A DNA stretch of 64,000 nucleotides from Acidovorax sp. A1169 (GCF_030704685.1 NZ_JAUZDX010000020.1:61273-125272); one strand, 5' to 3'. Shown: positions 7,771 through 17,787, counted from the first letter of the stretch. Notes: generated by a model from the sequence alone, not told the origin. Program-made: numbers and translations.

Positions 7771-9354
7771 ATGCCCAAGACCATCTGGCCTTTTTACGAG
7801 CCTGTCCTCATGTTGAACCGTGCGTTCAACAACCAAGTTCCGTCGAACGCGTCATTTAATAGCCAACTGGTCGCTGCTGGCACGACCCCTGAAAGCAACG
7901 CAGCCTTTGCACTCCAGTTCGGTGCCAGCTTTGCCAACCTGACGGAGGAAGAACTCTCCACCAAGATCTTGGGCAATCTGGGCGTGCTGCCGAATGCAGG
8001 CCTGCAAACCGCAGTCAAGAATTATTTGGTTGAAGTGGGTAAGGCCAATGTGGGCATCGTCGCACTGCAGCTGGGGACGATCCTGTCGGGCCTTGAGAAT
8101 GCCACGGGCGATCAGGCAGCCTACAGTGGGGCTGCCATTGCATGGAACATCGAGCTGGCGGCCTCGTACAACTACTCTGCCAACCCCGCCAACATCTGGC
8201 CCTCGCCCATCGGCCCCATCGGCCCCAGCTTGCCAGGCGTGACGGTTTTGCTGACCTCGGGCGATGATGCGATGTCGCCTGCAGCCGCAGAAGCCAAATT
8301 CAAGACCACGGCCTTCAGCGACACCATCCTTGCTCCCACCGCGGGCTTCCTTTCGACGGCGGATGTAATCGATGGTGCTGCGGGTATCGACACCCTGAGA
8401 GCGACGCTGGATGCCTCAGCGGTGGTGTCTCCCACGCTGAAAAGCGTCGAAAACGTCTTCATCAAGGCGGGTGCGGGGGCGCAATTCAGCGCCTCGGGCG
8501 CGACCGGCCTGATGGCCCTGCGGATGGAGGCAGCGGCAGGCCCTGCCACGTTCTCGGGCGTGAACCTGGCCACCACTGTCGGCATCCAGAACTCTGGCGC
8601 AGGGGGCGCCCTGACCGTGAAGTTCGCCAGCGCTTCGGGCCCCACCGACTCGGCGAACCTGGTGTTTGCCGACGCCACGGGCCACGACGAAATCATGGTT
8701 GCGGACATCGAAACCCTGAATGTGTACAGCGCTGCGGGTCTGGTGGCGGGGACCACCACCAACCAGGCCCGGATCACCGCCGCCCATGCAGAAAAGATCA
8801 CCCTCTCTGGCGGCCAGGCGCTGACCACCACGGTGGTGGCAGCCAAGCTGTCCGTCATCGACGCGTCGGGGCTCACGGCTGCCCTGGACCTGGCGCTTGC
8901 CGGTACTTCAGGGGTCTCCATTTCGCTCAATGCCCTGGCAGCACACACCGTTGCCCTGGGGGATGGTGCCGACAAGGTGCTCATCGCCGGACTGGCAGGC
9001 GTTGCGGCACGGGACCTGGACATCCGTACCGCCACCTCGCTGGAAGCATCGGCCATCGAGGTCGTTGGCTTCGTGAGCGGTACGGATGCGATCCAGCTGA
9101 GCAGCGCCAACCCAGTGGCCAAGGCCGCGCCCGGCAGCAGCGAGCTGGCCAGCATCGCCGCATCCTCCTCGCTGCTGGCCGCTGCAACCTTGGCCGCCAC
9201 CACGGCGGGCGCCAACAAGGCCATCGCCTTCCGCTACGGTGCCGACACCTACATCCTCGTGAACGACGGCGCCGCGGCACTGGGTGAAAACGACAGCCTG
9301 GTCAAGCTGACTGGCGTGGCGGCGCTGGCCGACGCATCGTGGGCGGTGGGCTGA
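7771..9354 (+). CDS. Array paralog A: beta-rich surface or secreted protein (S-layer-like)
   Basis: First of seven tandem paralogs; 527 residues. It has three parts. The N-terminal Ala/Leu-rich helical module (about 1-155) contains MLNRAFNNQVPSNASF, LTEEELSTKILGNLGVLPN and VGKANVGIVALQLG. The central region (about 165-430) is of short beta strands rich in Gly, Thr and Ala (VGIQNSGAGGALTVKF, LGDGADKVLIAGLAG). The C-terminal segment has AIAFRYGADTYILVND and ENDSLVKLTGV, resembling the ends of type I-secreted S-layer and RTX-type proteins. There is no Sec signal. The ATG at 7771 follows a GGAG and aligns with the starts of the other copies. A relation to the nanopod protein NpdA of Comamonadaceae is suspected from memory only. 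Confidence 0.75.
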   Translation: MPKTIWPFYEPVLMLNRAFNNQVPSNASFNSQLVAAGTTPESNAAFALQFGASFANLTEEELSTKILGNLGVLPNAGLQTAVKNYLVEVGKANVGIVALQLGTILSGLENATGDQAAYSGAAIAWNIELAASYNYSANPANIWPSPIGPIGPSLPGVTVLLTSGDDAMSPAAAEAKFKTTAFSDTILAPTAGFLSTADVIDGAAGIDTLRATLDASAVVSPTLKSVENVFIKAGAGAQFSASGATGLMALRMEAAAGPATFSGVNLATTVGIQNSGAGGALTVKFASASGPTDSANLVFADATGHDEIMVADIETLNVYSAAGLVAGTTTNQARITAAHAEKITLSGGQALTTTVVAAKLSVIDASGLTAALDLALAGTSGVSISLNALAAHTVALGDGADKVLIAGLAGVAARDLDIRTATSLEASAIEVVGFVSGTDAIQLSSANPVAKAAPGSSELASIAASSSLLAAATLAATTAGANKAIAFRYGADTYILVNDGAAALGENDSLVKLTGVAALADASWAVG

Positions 9355-9470
9355 AATACTTTGTATTGCGAGTTTTGCAGTCTCGCTGCTGGAGGTAGCG
9401 TCGGCCGCCCAGATCTCTCCTCGTGTGAGTTGCAACCTCACTATCCTGCGCCAAGTGTTCAACGGCGCGT

Positions 9471-9494
9471 CCCATCGTATGCCCCACCGATGGG
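9471..9494. other. Inverted repeat in the A-B intergenic region
   Basis: CCCATCG and CGATGGG flank a 10-base loop, in the 286-base gap after paralog A. No T-run follows, so it may be a weak terminator or an operator. Apart from this and the leader element at 9550, nothing else stands out in the gap. Confidence 0.35.
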
Positions 9495-9549
9495 CGCACG
9501 GTGCTAGCAGGCAATTCCGCGCTGTTTTGCGCGCGCAGGCGTACAGCGG

Positions 9550-9590
9550 GTTTCAAAATGTTTTCTTGTGACGGCTGGCACATGGGTTGG
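9550..9590 (+). promoter_or_regulatory. Leader element upstream of paralog B, with a sigma-54-like core
   Basis: Second copy of the 32-base element found before paralog A. Here the core reads TGGCAC-ATGGG-TTGG (9576-9590): a perfect -24 box, but GG instead of GC at -12. A predicted start near 9602 leaves about 39 bases before the ATG, matching the spacing at paralog A. Confidence 0.45.
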
Positions 9591-9640
9591 CCGGGTAGAA
9601 CAGATACGCTCAATGCACCATTACTGTTGTGGAGTTGGTG

Positions 9641-11200
9641 ATGCCAAAAGTCGTCGGAACGTATCTGTACGAAGTCGTAGACATGCTGAACCGCGCTTTC
9701 TACGATGCGTCTCCGTCCAACGCGTCGTACAACAACCAGGTAATGGAGCACACCTCGATTGGAATGAAGGCGTTTGCGCTGCAGTTCGGCGCCAGCTTCG
9801 CCGGTCTGACAGAGGATGAGCTGTCCACCAAGATCCTGGGCAACCTGGGGGTGCTGCCCAATGCAGGCCTGCAAGCCGCGTTGAAGGACTACCTGGTGTC
9901 AGTGGGCAAAGCCAATGTCGGCATCGTTGCCGTGCAACTGGGCGAGATACTGTCGGGCCTTGAGAACGCCACGGGCGACATGGCCGTGTACAAGGCCGCG
10001 GCGGTGGCGTGGAATGCCGAGTTGAACGCTTCATTCCTGTATTCAGCCAATCCCGCCAACACCGTTCCTTCACCCGCTGGCCCCCTCGGCGATTTTGGCC
10101 TGACCTTGCCGCTGACGGCGGGTGATGACGCCATATCTTCCGCGCAAACCAGCAACTGGGGTGACACGATCCTGGCCCCCGTCAGCGGCATGCTGTCCAG
10201 TGCCGACGCCATCGACGGCGGTTTGGGCATCGACACCCTCAAGGCGACTCTGGCGGCAGGTGCGGCGGTGGCGCCCACGCTCAAGAGCGTCGAAAAGGTG
10301 CTCATTACCGCAGGTTCGGGGGCCGAGTTCAGCGCGGCCGGCGCGACTGGCCTGGCGGACTTGCGGGTCGATGCAGCGGCAGGTCCCGCCACATTCTCCG
10401 GGGTGGGTTTGGCCACCACCGTCGGTATCCAGAACTCCGGCGCAGGGGGCGCCCTGACCGTGAAGTTTGCCGGTGCCGGCGGGCCCGCCGACTCCGCCAA
10501 CCTGGTGTTCGCGGACGCCGCAGGCGATGACGAAATCATCGTCGCAGGTGTCGAAACCCTGGTCGTGCAAAGCGCGCCGGGCACCGTGGCTGCCACCACG
10601 GTCAACCATGCCCGCATCACCGCTGCCCAGGCCGAGAAGATCGTCATTAGCGGCGTTCAGGCCCTGACCACCACCGTGACGGGCGACAAGCTGTCCGTGA
10701 TCGACGCATCGGCCATCTTCAGGGCGAAACTGGACCTGACGCTTGCAGGTACCCAGGGTGTTTCCATCGCCCTGAACGCCCAGGCTGCACACAAAGTCAC
10801 CCTGGGCGCCGGCGCCGATACGGTGTACATCGCCGGCCTGGCGGGCATGGCGGCCCAGAACATGGACATCAGCACGGCGGCCACGCTGGCCGCTTCGGCC
10901 ATCGAAGTGGCCGGCTTCGTGAGCGGTACGGATGCGATCCAGCTGACCAGCGCCAACCCGGCGGCCAAGGCCGCACCCAGCAGCAGCGAACTGGCCAGCA
11001 TCGCCGCATCCTCCTCGCTGCTTGCTGCTGCGACCTTGGCCGCCACCACGGCCGGCGCCAACAAGGCCATCGCCTTCCGCTATGGAGCGGACACCTACAT
11101 CCTGGTGAACGACGGCGCTGCGGCCTTGGGCGAGAACGACAGCCTGGTCAAGCTGACCGGCGTGACGGCCTTGACCGACGCCTCGTGGACCTCGGTCTGA
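9641..11200 (+). CDS. Array paralog B: beta-rich surface or secreted protein (S-layer-like)
   Basis: 519 residues, the closest relative of A. It starts MPKVVGTYLYEVVDMLNRAF, with GGAG 7 bases upstream. The linker after the N-terminal module is short, then the beta-rich region carries VGIQNSGAGGALTVKFAGAG and LGAGADTVYIAGLAG, an RTX-like but degenerate repeat. Its last 100 codons are nearly identical in DNA to those of A (from GFVSGTDAIQL onward), which suggests recent duplication or gene conversion. It is followed after 22 bases by paralog C. Confidence 0.75.
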   Translation: MPKVVGTYLYEVVDMLNRAFYDASPSNASYNNQVMEHTSIGMKAFALQFGASFAGLTEDELSTKILGNLGVLPNAGLQAALKDYLVSVGKANVGIVAVQLGEILSGLENATGDMAVYKAAAVAWNAELNASFLYSANPANTVPSPAGPLGDFGLTLPLTAGDDAISSAQTSNWGDTILAPVSGMLSSADAIDGGLGIDTLKATLAAGAAVAPTLKSVEKVLITAGSGAEFSAAGATGLADLRVDAAAGPATFSGVGLATTVGIQNSGAGGALTVKFAGAGGPADSANLVFADAAGDDEIIVAGVETLVVQSAPGTVAATTVNHARITAAQAEKIVISGVQALTTTVTGDKLSVIDASAIFRAKLDLTLAGTQGVSIALNAQAAHKVTLGAGADTVYIAGLAGMAAQNMDISTAATLAASAIEVAGFVSGTDAIQLTSANPAAKAAPSSSELASIAASSSLLAAATLAATTAGANKAIAFRYGADTYILVNDGAAALGENDSLVKLTGVTALTDASWTSV

Positions 11201-11222
11201 TCGGTCTTTTACGGAGCTTTTG

Positions 11223-12803
11223 ATGGCACAGAATTTTCTCGATGAGCCCTACGTCGTCACGACGATCCTGAACCGGGTGTTCAATGACCAGTCGCCTTCC
11301 TACGCGGTGTACAACAACCAGATCGCAATGGCCGCGGCGAATGGCGTCCAGGCGTTTGCCCTGTCTTTCGGAGCGGCCCATGCCGGCAGGACGGAAGAGC
11401 AACTCTCCACCGGGCTCCTGAACAACCTGGGCCTGCTTCCCAATGCGGGCCTGCAGACCGCCTTGCGGGACTACCTCGAAATGGTGGGTAAGGCCAATGT
11501 CGGCATCGTTGCCCTGCAATTGGGCCAGATCCTCTCTGGGCTGGAACATGCTACGGGCGACCAGGCCGTGTTCAATGCGGCAGCGGTAGCTTGGAACAAG
11601 GAACTGGTGGCTTCCTACAATTTCTCCAGCAATCCCGCCAATACAGGGATCGGGCCGCCTGTGCTGGACGACGATTTCGTCACCGGCGTCACCTTGGTCC
11701 TGACATCCGGTGACGACGCCATATCCCTCACGGCGCCCGAAGCCAAGTTCAAGTCCACGGGCAACAACGACACCATTCTGGCGCCCACTTCAGGCTTGCT
11801 GTCTTCCTCCGATGTGGTTGACGGCGCTGGGGGCATGGACATCCTGCGGGCGACCCTGGCAACTGGCGCTTCGGTGGCGCCTGTGCTGCACAGTATCGAA
11901 AAGGTCTACATCACCGCAGGAGCGGGTGCGCAATTCAGTGCCGCAGGCACTACCGGCCTGACCGAGCTGTGGGTCAATGCTGCAGAGGCCTCCACCACCT
12001 TCTCTGGGGTCTCGCTGGAGACCATGGTCGGTATCCAGAACTCTGTCGCAGGCGGCACCTTGGCCGTGAACTTCACCGGCGCCTCAGGTCCGGCGGATTC
12101 CGCCCATATCGTGCTGGCCGATGCCACGGGCCATGACGAGATCATCGTGGCGAACATCGAGTTCCTGACTGTGAGAAGCACTGCCGGCACGGTGGCCGCA
12201 ACCACGGCCAACCAGGCCAAGATCAGTGCGGCCCAGGCGCAAGGCATCGTCATCCTCGGTGACCAGGCCTTGACCACCACGGTGACCGGCGCCCAGGTGG
12301 CAGGGGTCGATGCAACGGCACTGACGAAAGCCCTGGGGCTGACGCTCGCAGGCACGAATGGCGTTGTCGTGTCGCTCAACGCCCAGGCTGCGCACAAGAT
12401 CAACCTGGGTGCCGGTGCCGACACCGTGAAAATCATGGGCCTGGCGGGCGCCGAGGCCAAGGACATCAATCTCAGCACATCGGCCACGCTGGCGGCTTCG
12501 GCCATCGAAGTGGCCGGCTTTGCCAGCGGCACCGACTCGATCCAACTGGATGGCGCCAAGGGTACGGTGAAGGCCGCCGCTGCTGCCGCCGAACTGGCCA
12601 GCATCGCCGCATCGGCCTCGCTGCTCGATGCAACGGCCCTGGCCGCTACCACGGCCGGCGCCAACAAGGCCATTGCCTTCCGCTACGGGGCCGACAGCTA
12701 CATCCTGGTCAACGACAGCGTGGTTGCTCTGGGCGCCAACGACAGCTTGGTCAAGCTCACCGGCGTGACGGCGCTGGCCGATGCGTCATGGACCTCGGCC
12801 TGA
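11223..12803 (+). CDS. Array paralog C: beta-rich surface or secreted protein (S-layer-like)
   Basis: 526 residues, starting MAQNFLDEPYVVTTILNRVF, the start type shared with E and G. A TTG one codon upstream is possible, but the ATG has GGAG at the better distance. The N-terminal module has LSTGLLNNLGLLPN; the central region replaces the Ser-Gly run of A/B with VNAAEASTTFSGVSLETMVG, a version shared with D. The C-terminus has AIAFRYGADSYILVNDSV. The 22-base gap from B and the next gap of 116 bases suggest that B and C form one transcript. Confidence 0.75.
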   Translation: MAQNFLDEPYVVTTILNRVFNDQSPSYAVYNNQIAMAAANGVQAFALSFGAAHAGRTEEQLSTGLLNNLGLLPNAGLQTALRDYLEMVGKANVGIVALQLGQILSGLEHATGDQAVFNAAAVAWNKELVASYNFSSNPANTGIGPPVLDDDFVTGVTLVLTSGDDAISLTAPEAKFKSTGNNDTILAPTSGLLSSSDVVDGAGGMDILRATLATGASVAPVLHSIEKVYITAGAGAQFSAAGTTGLTELWVNAAEASTTFSGVSLETMVGIQNSVAGGTLAVNFTGASGPADSAHIVLADATGHDEIIVANIEFLTVRSTAGTVAATTANQAKISAAQAQGIVILGDQALTTTVTGAQVAGVDATALTKALGLTLAGTNGVVVSLNAQAAHKINLGAGADTVKIMGLAGAEAKDINLSTSATLAASAIEVAGFASGTDSIQLDGAKGTVKAAAAAAELASIAASASLLDATALAATTAGANKAIAFRYGADSYILVNDSVVALGANDSLVKLTGVTALADASWTSA

Positions 12804-12919
12804 TTGGGCCGCCACGGCCGTCGTAGGGCGGGTGGATGTGTCTTTTGATGCGATAGCACAAGCGCATATCTTCGGTGATTCGCCCGCCGGTTTGCACCCC
12901 TTGGATTCTGGAGCCTTCG

Positions 12920-14503
12920 ATGCCATCAACCTTGTCTCCTTTTGACATTGAAATCATCCCGACGATTTTGAATCGTGCTTTCACCAACCAATCGCCGTCC
13001 AACGCGGTCTACAACAACCAGGTGGCCATGTCCGTGTCGGTAGGCATCAACGCTTTTGCCCTGTCATTTGGCGCGGCCTTTGCCGGCCTGACGGAAGACC
13101 AGCTGTCCACCAAACTGCTTGGCAACCTGGGCGTGCTGCCCAATGCGGGCCTGCAGACCGCGCTGCGGGACTACTTGGAGTCCGTGGGCAAAGCCAATGT
13201 GGGCATCGTGGCCCTGCAACTGGGCGTGATCCTGTCGGGGCTGGAGCAAGCCAAGGGGGACCAGGCGGTGTTCAATGTGGCCGCTGTGGCGTGGAACAAG
13301 GAACTGGTGGACTCGTACACGTTCTCAAACAACCCGGCCAATACATCTGCCGGAGTCCCCGAGGAGGGCCCAAACGCCGTCACCGGCGTGACTCTGGCAC
13401 TCACGTCCGGGGACGACGCAATATCCCCGACTGCGCCGCATGCCAAGTTCAAGAGCACTGCCAACAACGACACCATTCTTGCAACGCCTGCGGGTTTCCT
13501 TTCCAGCGCCGACGACATCGACGGCGCTGGGGGGATCGATATCCTGCGGGCGACCCTGGCAAATGGCGTTTCGGTGGCGCCGGTACTGCGCAGTATCGAA
13601 AAGGTCTACATCACCGCAGGGGCCGGTGCTGAATTCAGCGCCGCTGGCACCACGGGCCTGACCGAGTTGTGGATCAATGCCGCAGAGGCCTCCGCGACGT
13701 TTTCTGGCGTGGCCCTGGGGACCATCGTAGGCATCCAGAACTCCGTCGCGGGCGGCGCTTTGACCGTGAACTTCACGAATGCCTCTGGCCCAATGAACGC
13801 GTCCACCATTGTGCTGGCCGATGCCACGGGCAACCACGAAGTCATCATTGCGAATATCGAAACCCTGAGCGTGAAAAGCACGGCCGGTACGATTGCGGGC
13901 ACCACGGTCAACAGCGCCCGAATCACCGCCGCCCAGGCTGAAAAAATTGTCATCTGGGGCGACCAGGCCCTGACCACCACGGTGGCTGGCGCCCGGGTGG
14001 CCGTGGTCGATGCCACGGCGCTGACAAAGGCCCTGGGCCTGACGCTCGCTGGCACCAGCGGCGTTGCAGTGGCGGTCAATGCGCAGGCCGCCCACAAGAT
14101 CACCTTGAGTGACGGCGCTGACACACTGAAAATCACGGGCCTGGCAGGCGATGCGGCCAAGGACATCAACCTCGGCACATCGTCCACGCTGGCTGCTTCG
14201 GCCATCGAAGTAGCCGGCTTTGCCGGTGGCATCGACTCGATCCAGCTGGACGCTGCCAAGGGAACGGCGAAGGCGGTACCCGGCGCTGCGGAGCTGGCCA
14301 GCATCGCAGCATCGGCTTCGCTGCTGGACGCAACAGCCCTGGCCGCGACCACGGCAGGTGCCAACAAGGCCATTGCCTTCCGCTATGGAGCGGACACCTA
14401 CATCCTCGTGAACGATGGCACTGCGGCCTTGGGGGAGAACGACAGCCTGGTCAAGCTGACCGGTGTGACGGCGCTGGCCGATGCCTCTTGGACCTCGGCC
14501 TGA
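12920..14503 (+). CDS. Array paralog D: beta-rich surface or secreted protein (S-layer-like)
   Basis: 527 residues, starting MPSTLSPFDIEIIPTILNRAF; GGAG lies upstream of the ATG. The body is closest to C (SVAPVLRSIEKVYITAGAGAEF, INAAEASATFSGVALGTIVG) and the C-terminus closest to B (GADTYILVNDGTAALGENDS), so the gene looks like a mosaic of its neighbours. The 116-base gap upstream has neither the A/B leader element nor a clear promoter. Confidence 0.75.
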   Translation: MPSTLSPFDIEIIPTILNRAFTNQSPSNAVYNNQVAMSVSVGINAFALSFGAAFAGLTEDQLSTKLLGNLGVLPNAGLQTALRDYLESVGKANVGIVALQLGVILSGLEQAKGDQAVFNVAAVAWNKELVDSYTFSNNPANTSAGVPEEGPNAVTGVTLALTSGDDAISPTAPHAKFKSTANNDTILATPAGFLSSADDIDGAGGIDILRATLANGVSVAPVLRSIEKVYITAGAGAEFSAAGTTGLTELWINAAEASATFSGVALGTIVGIQNSVAGGALTVNFTNASGPMNASTIVLADATGNHEVIIANIETLSVKSTAGTIAGTTVNSARITAAQAEKIVIWGDQALTTTVAGARVAVVDATALTKALGLTLAGTSGVAVAVNAQAAHKITLSDGADTLKITGLAGDAAKDINLGTSSTLAASAIEVAGFAGGIDSIQLDAAKGTAKAVPGAAELASIAASASLLDATALAATTAGANKAIAFRYGADTYILVNDGTAALGENDSLVKLTGVTALADASWTSA

Positions 14504-14525
14504 TGGGCCGTTTGCGGAGCACTTG

Positions 14526-16097
14526 ATGGCACAGAACTTTCTTGATGATCCCCTCGTTGTCACGACGATCCTGAACCGGGTGTTCAACGACCAATCGCCT
14601 ACCTACACGGTGTACAACAACCAGGTCGCAATGGTCACATCGAGCGGCATCCATGCGTTTGCGTTGTCGTTTGGCTCCGGCTTTACCAGCATGACGGAAG
14701 ACCAGTTGTCTACCAAGCTCTTGGGCAGTCTAGGTGTGCTTCCGAATGCGGGTCTGCAGACCGCGCTGCGGGACTACCTGGTGTCCGTGGGCAAAGCCAA
14801 TGTCGGCGTCGTGGCCCTGCAGTTGGGCCAGATCCTCTCGGGGCTGGAACACGCCACGGGCGCCCAATCGGCGTTCAATGCGGCCGCTGTGGCATGGAAT
14901 CAAGAGCTGGCGGATTCCTATAAATATTCCAGCGACCCTTACAACCCCAGCGCGGGGCCCCCTATCCCTGCCATGGGCGTCACCCTTTCGCTGACCTCTG
15001 GCAATGATGCGGTATCGCCTGCCGCGGCAGATGCCAGGTTCAAGACCACGGCCGACAAGGACACGATCCTGGCAAGCACCGCGGGCTTTCTCTCGACGGC
15101 GGATGTGATCGATGGCGCCGAGGGTCTCGATACCCTCAGGGCGACCCTTGCAGCCGCAAGCAAGGTCACCCCTGGGTTGCGCAGCGTCGAGAAGGTTTAC
15201 ATCACCGCAGGCGCAGGGGCCGAATTGGGTGCCGGGGATACCGCCGGTCTGCAGGAACTGTGGGTCTATGCCGCAGAGGGTGCGGCCACATTCTCGGACG
15301 TGAAATTGGCCACCTCCGTCGGCATCCAGAACTCCGTCACGGGTGGTGTCCTGACCGTGAATTTCAGCGATGTCTCCGGTCCGATGGATTCGGCCAACAT
15401 TGTGTTCGCCGATGCAGTGGGCCGTGACGAAATCGTCGTTGCCAATATTGAGCACCTGAACGTCTGGAGTAAGGCCGGCACGGTCGCCGCCACCACGGTC
15501 AACAGCGCCAAAATCAGTGCGGCCCAGGCGGAAAAAATCGTCATCCTGGGTGACCAGGCCCTGGTTAGCACCGTGACCGGTGCCAGGGTGTCCGTTGTCG
15601 ACGCCTCGGCATTCAAGTCGGCGCTGGACCTGGCGCTGGCCGGCACCGCAGGGGGCGTTGCCATCACCGCCAACGCCCAGGCCCGCCACAAGCTCACCCT
15701 GGGCGATGGGGCGGATACGCTGACCATCACAGGCCTGGCAGGCGCTCTGGCCAAGGACATGGACCTGGGATCGGCAGCCACTCTTGCCGCATCGGCCATC
15801 GAGGTGCGGGGCTTTTCGAGCGGCACCGATGTGATACGGCTGCATGGCGCCTCCTCGACGGCCAAGGTAGCCCCGAGCGATGCGCAACTGGCCAGTATGG
15901 CTGCAGCAACTTCCCTGCCGGATGCCGTGTCATTGGCGGCAACCACGGCAGGCGCCAACAAGGCAATCGCCTTCCGCCATGGTGCCGATACCTACATTTT
16001 CGTGAACGATGGCGTCGCAGCATTGGGCGTCAATGACAGCCTGGTCAAGCTCACCGGCGTGGACGCGCTGGCCGATGCGTCATGGTCCATTGCGTGA
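14526..16097 (+). CDS. Array paralog E: beta-rich surface or secreted protein (S-layer-like)
   Basis: 523 residues, starting MAQNFLDDPLVVTTILNRVF. The 22-base gap from D is nearly a copy of the B-C gap. The central region is more diverged (VYAAEGAATFSDVKLATSVG, LGDGADTLTITGLAG), and the C-terminus has small changes in the otherwise invariant block (IAFRHGADTYIFVNDG). No signal peptide or membrane segment is seen. Confidence 0.75.
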   Translation: MAQNFLDDPLVVTTILNRVFNDQSPTYTVYNNQVAMVTSSGIHAFALSFGSGFTSMTEDQLSTKLLGSLGVLPNAGLQTALRDYLVSVGKANVGVVALQLGQILSGLEHATGAQSAFNAAAVAWNQELADSYKYSSDPYNPSAGPPIPAMGVTLSLTSGNDAVSPAAADARFKTTADKDTILASTAGFLSTADVIDGAEGLDTLRATLAAASKVTPGLRSVEKVYITAGAGAELGAGDTAGLQELWVYAAEGAATFSDVKLATSVGIQNSVTGGVLTVNFSDVSGPMDSANIVFADAVGRDEIVVANIEHLNVWSKAGTVAATTVNSAKISAAQAEKIVILGDQALVSTVTGARVSVVDASAFKSALDLALAGTAGGVAITANAQARHKLTLGDGADTLTITGLAGALAKDMDLGSAATLAASAIEVRGFSSGTDVIRLHGASSTAKVAPSDAQLASMAAATSLPDAVSLAATTAGANKAIAFRHGADTYIFVNDGVAALGVNDSLVKLTGVDALADASWSIA

Positions 16098-16131
16098 CAA
16101 GCAGTCCTTCAACCGAACAGCGAAACCACCC

Positions 16132-17787
16132 ATGCCCGCACAAGTATCCGGTATCCATGCAGACCTCTCGATGCTGCATCGGGCGATCTCCAACGAGTCG
16201 CGCACTTACGAGATCTACACCAACCAGTTGGCCGCCATTCCCTCGATAGGTATCAACGAACTGGCGCGACAGTACAGCGCCAGCCATGGGGGTATGTCCG
16301 AGGACGCATTGTCTACCATGGTGCTAACCAATCTTGGCTTGTTGCCCAATGCAGATCTGCAAGTGGCGTTGAAGGACTACCTGATCGCCATCGGCAAGAT
16401 CAATGTCGGAACGGTTGCATTGCAACTGGGCCAGATACTGTCAGGGCTTGAAAACGCCACCGGTGACCTGGCCATCTACTCGGCTGCTGCGGTGCGTTGG
16501 AACAATGAGGTGACCGCCTCGCATGCCTATTCCAGCAACCCTGCAAACGGAATGGGACCTGTAGGAAATTCCTACTTCAATGTGGGTACAGGGACCACGC
16601 TGACATTGACCAGCAGCGTGGATGTCCTGAGCGGCACCTTGTATGACGACGTTTTTCTGGCTCCTGCACCTGGGCTGCTGGGCTCTCCGGACCTACTCAA
16701 CGGTGGGGGGGATGGCGGACGCGGGGACATGCTCATGGCCACGCTGGGTGGGGGTGAATCCGTGGCGCCCAAGCTGTATGGCATTGAAACGGTCATCATC
16801 ACCGCAGGAGAATCCGCTAAGTTCAGTTCTGCCAATGCGACAGACATCAGGATGTTGTGGGGGAATGGGGCCACGCGCCCGGCCACGTTTGCAGACGTCA
16901 GCCTGAAGACCACCGTGGGCGTGCAGAACTCCCTGTCCGGCGGACCGCTGACCGTGAAGTTCGCGGGCGCCTCCGGCACGCTGGACTCCGCCAACATCTT
17001 GCTGGCCGATGCGACGGGACTCGACGAGGTGATCGCGCCGGGCATCGAGCTACTGTTGGTCCGTAGCTCTGCCGGCAATGTGGAAACCACCACCAATAAC
17101 ACCGCCAGGATCACGGCCGATGCTGCCGAGGAAATCCGGATCTGGGGTGACCAGGCGCTGACCACCACCGTGACCGGCGCCCATGTGGAGGTCATCAATG
17201 CAACCGGGCTGACAGGGGCCCTGGACCTGGCGTTCACCACCACGGGAAGCACGCCGGTGGGCATCATCGGTGGCACGGCGGGCGACCGGATCAACGTTAA
17301 CGAGGCTTCCGGTGGCAGAGTGGCCATTGATGCCGGTGCTGGTGACGATACCGTCATCGTCGGAGCCGCCAATGCGCACGAGGTCACCCTGGGCCGTGGA
17401 AGCGACACGTTGACGATCGTGGGTTTGGCGGGCGCCACGGCGCGCGATCTGGACACCAGTTCGGACGCTGCGCTGGGCCGGTCGTTCATTCGCGTCACGG
17501 ATTTCGAAAGCGGGGTCGATGTGATCCGTCTGTTCGGTTCTGACTCAACGGCCAAGGCAGCCCCTGCCTCTGCGCAACTGGCCGGCATTGCGGCGGCGTC
17601 CTCGCTGCTGGATGCCGTGGCATTGGCCGCCACCACCGCAGGCGCCAACAAAGCCATTGCCTTCCGCTACGGTGCCGACACCTACATCCTGGTCAACGAT
17701 GCTGTGGCAACCCTGAACGCCAACGACAGTCTCGTCAAGCTGGTCGGTGTGTCGGCATTGGCAGACGCCTCATGGACCTCGGCCTGA
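16132..17787 (+). CDS. Array paralog F: longest member, with an added RTX-like segment
   Basis: 551 residues and the most diverged full-length member, starting MPAQVSGIHADLSMLHRAIS. The ATG has only a weak Shine-Dalgarno. The central region has about 25 extra residues near 385-425, including GTAGDRINVNEASGG and the nonapeptide-like DAGAGDDTVIVG followed by LGRGSDTLTIVGLAG, which suggests calcium-binding beta-roll turns. The C-terminal block (KAIAFRYGADTYILVND) is intact. It follows E by 34 bases and precedes G by 25 bases. Confidence 0.75.
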   Translation: MPAQVSGIHADLSMLHRAISNESRTYEIYTNQLAAIPSIGINELARQYSASHGGMSEDALSTMVLTNLGLLPNADLQVALKDYLIAIGKINVGTVALQLGQILSGLENATGDLAIYSAAAVRWNNEVTASHAYSSNPANGMGPVGNSYFNVGTGTTLTLTSSVDVLSGTLYDDVFLAPAPGLLGSPDLLNGGGDGGRGDMLMATLGGGESVAPKLYGIETVIITAGESAKFSSANATDIRMLWGNGATRPATFADVSLKTTVGVQNSLSGGPLTVKFAGASGTLDSANILLADATGLDEVIAPGIELLLVRSSAGNVETTTNNTARITADAAEEIRIWGDQALTTTVTGAHVEVINATGLTGALDLAFTTTGSTPVGIIGGTAGDRINVNEASGGRVAIDAGAGDDTVIVGAANAHEVTLGRGSDTLTIVGLAGATARDLDTSSDAALGRSFIRVTDFESGVDVIRLFGSDSTAKAAPASAQLAGIAAASSLLDAVALAATTAGANKAIAFRYGADTYILVNDAVATLNANDSLVKLVGVSALADASWTSA

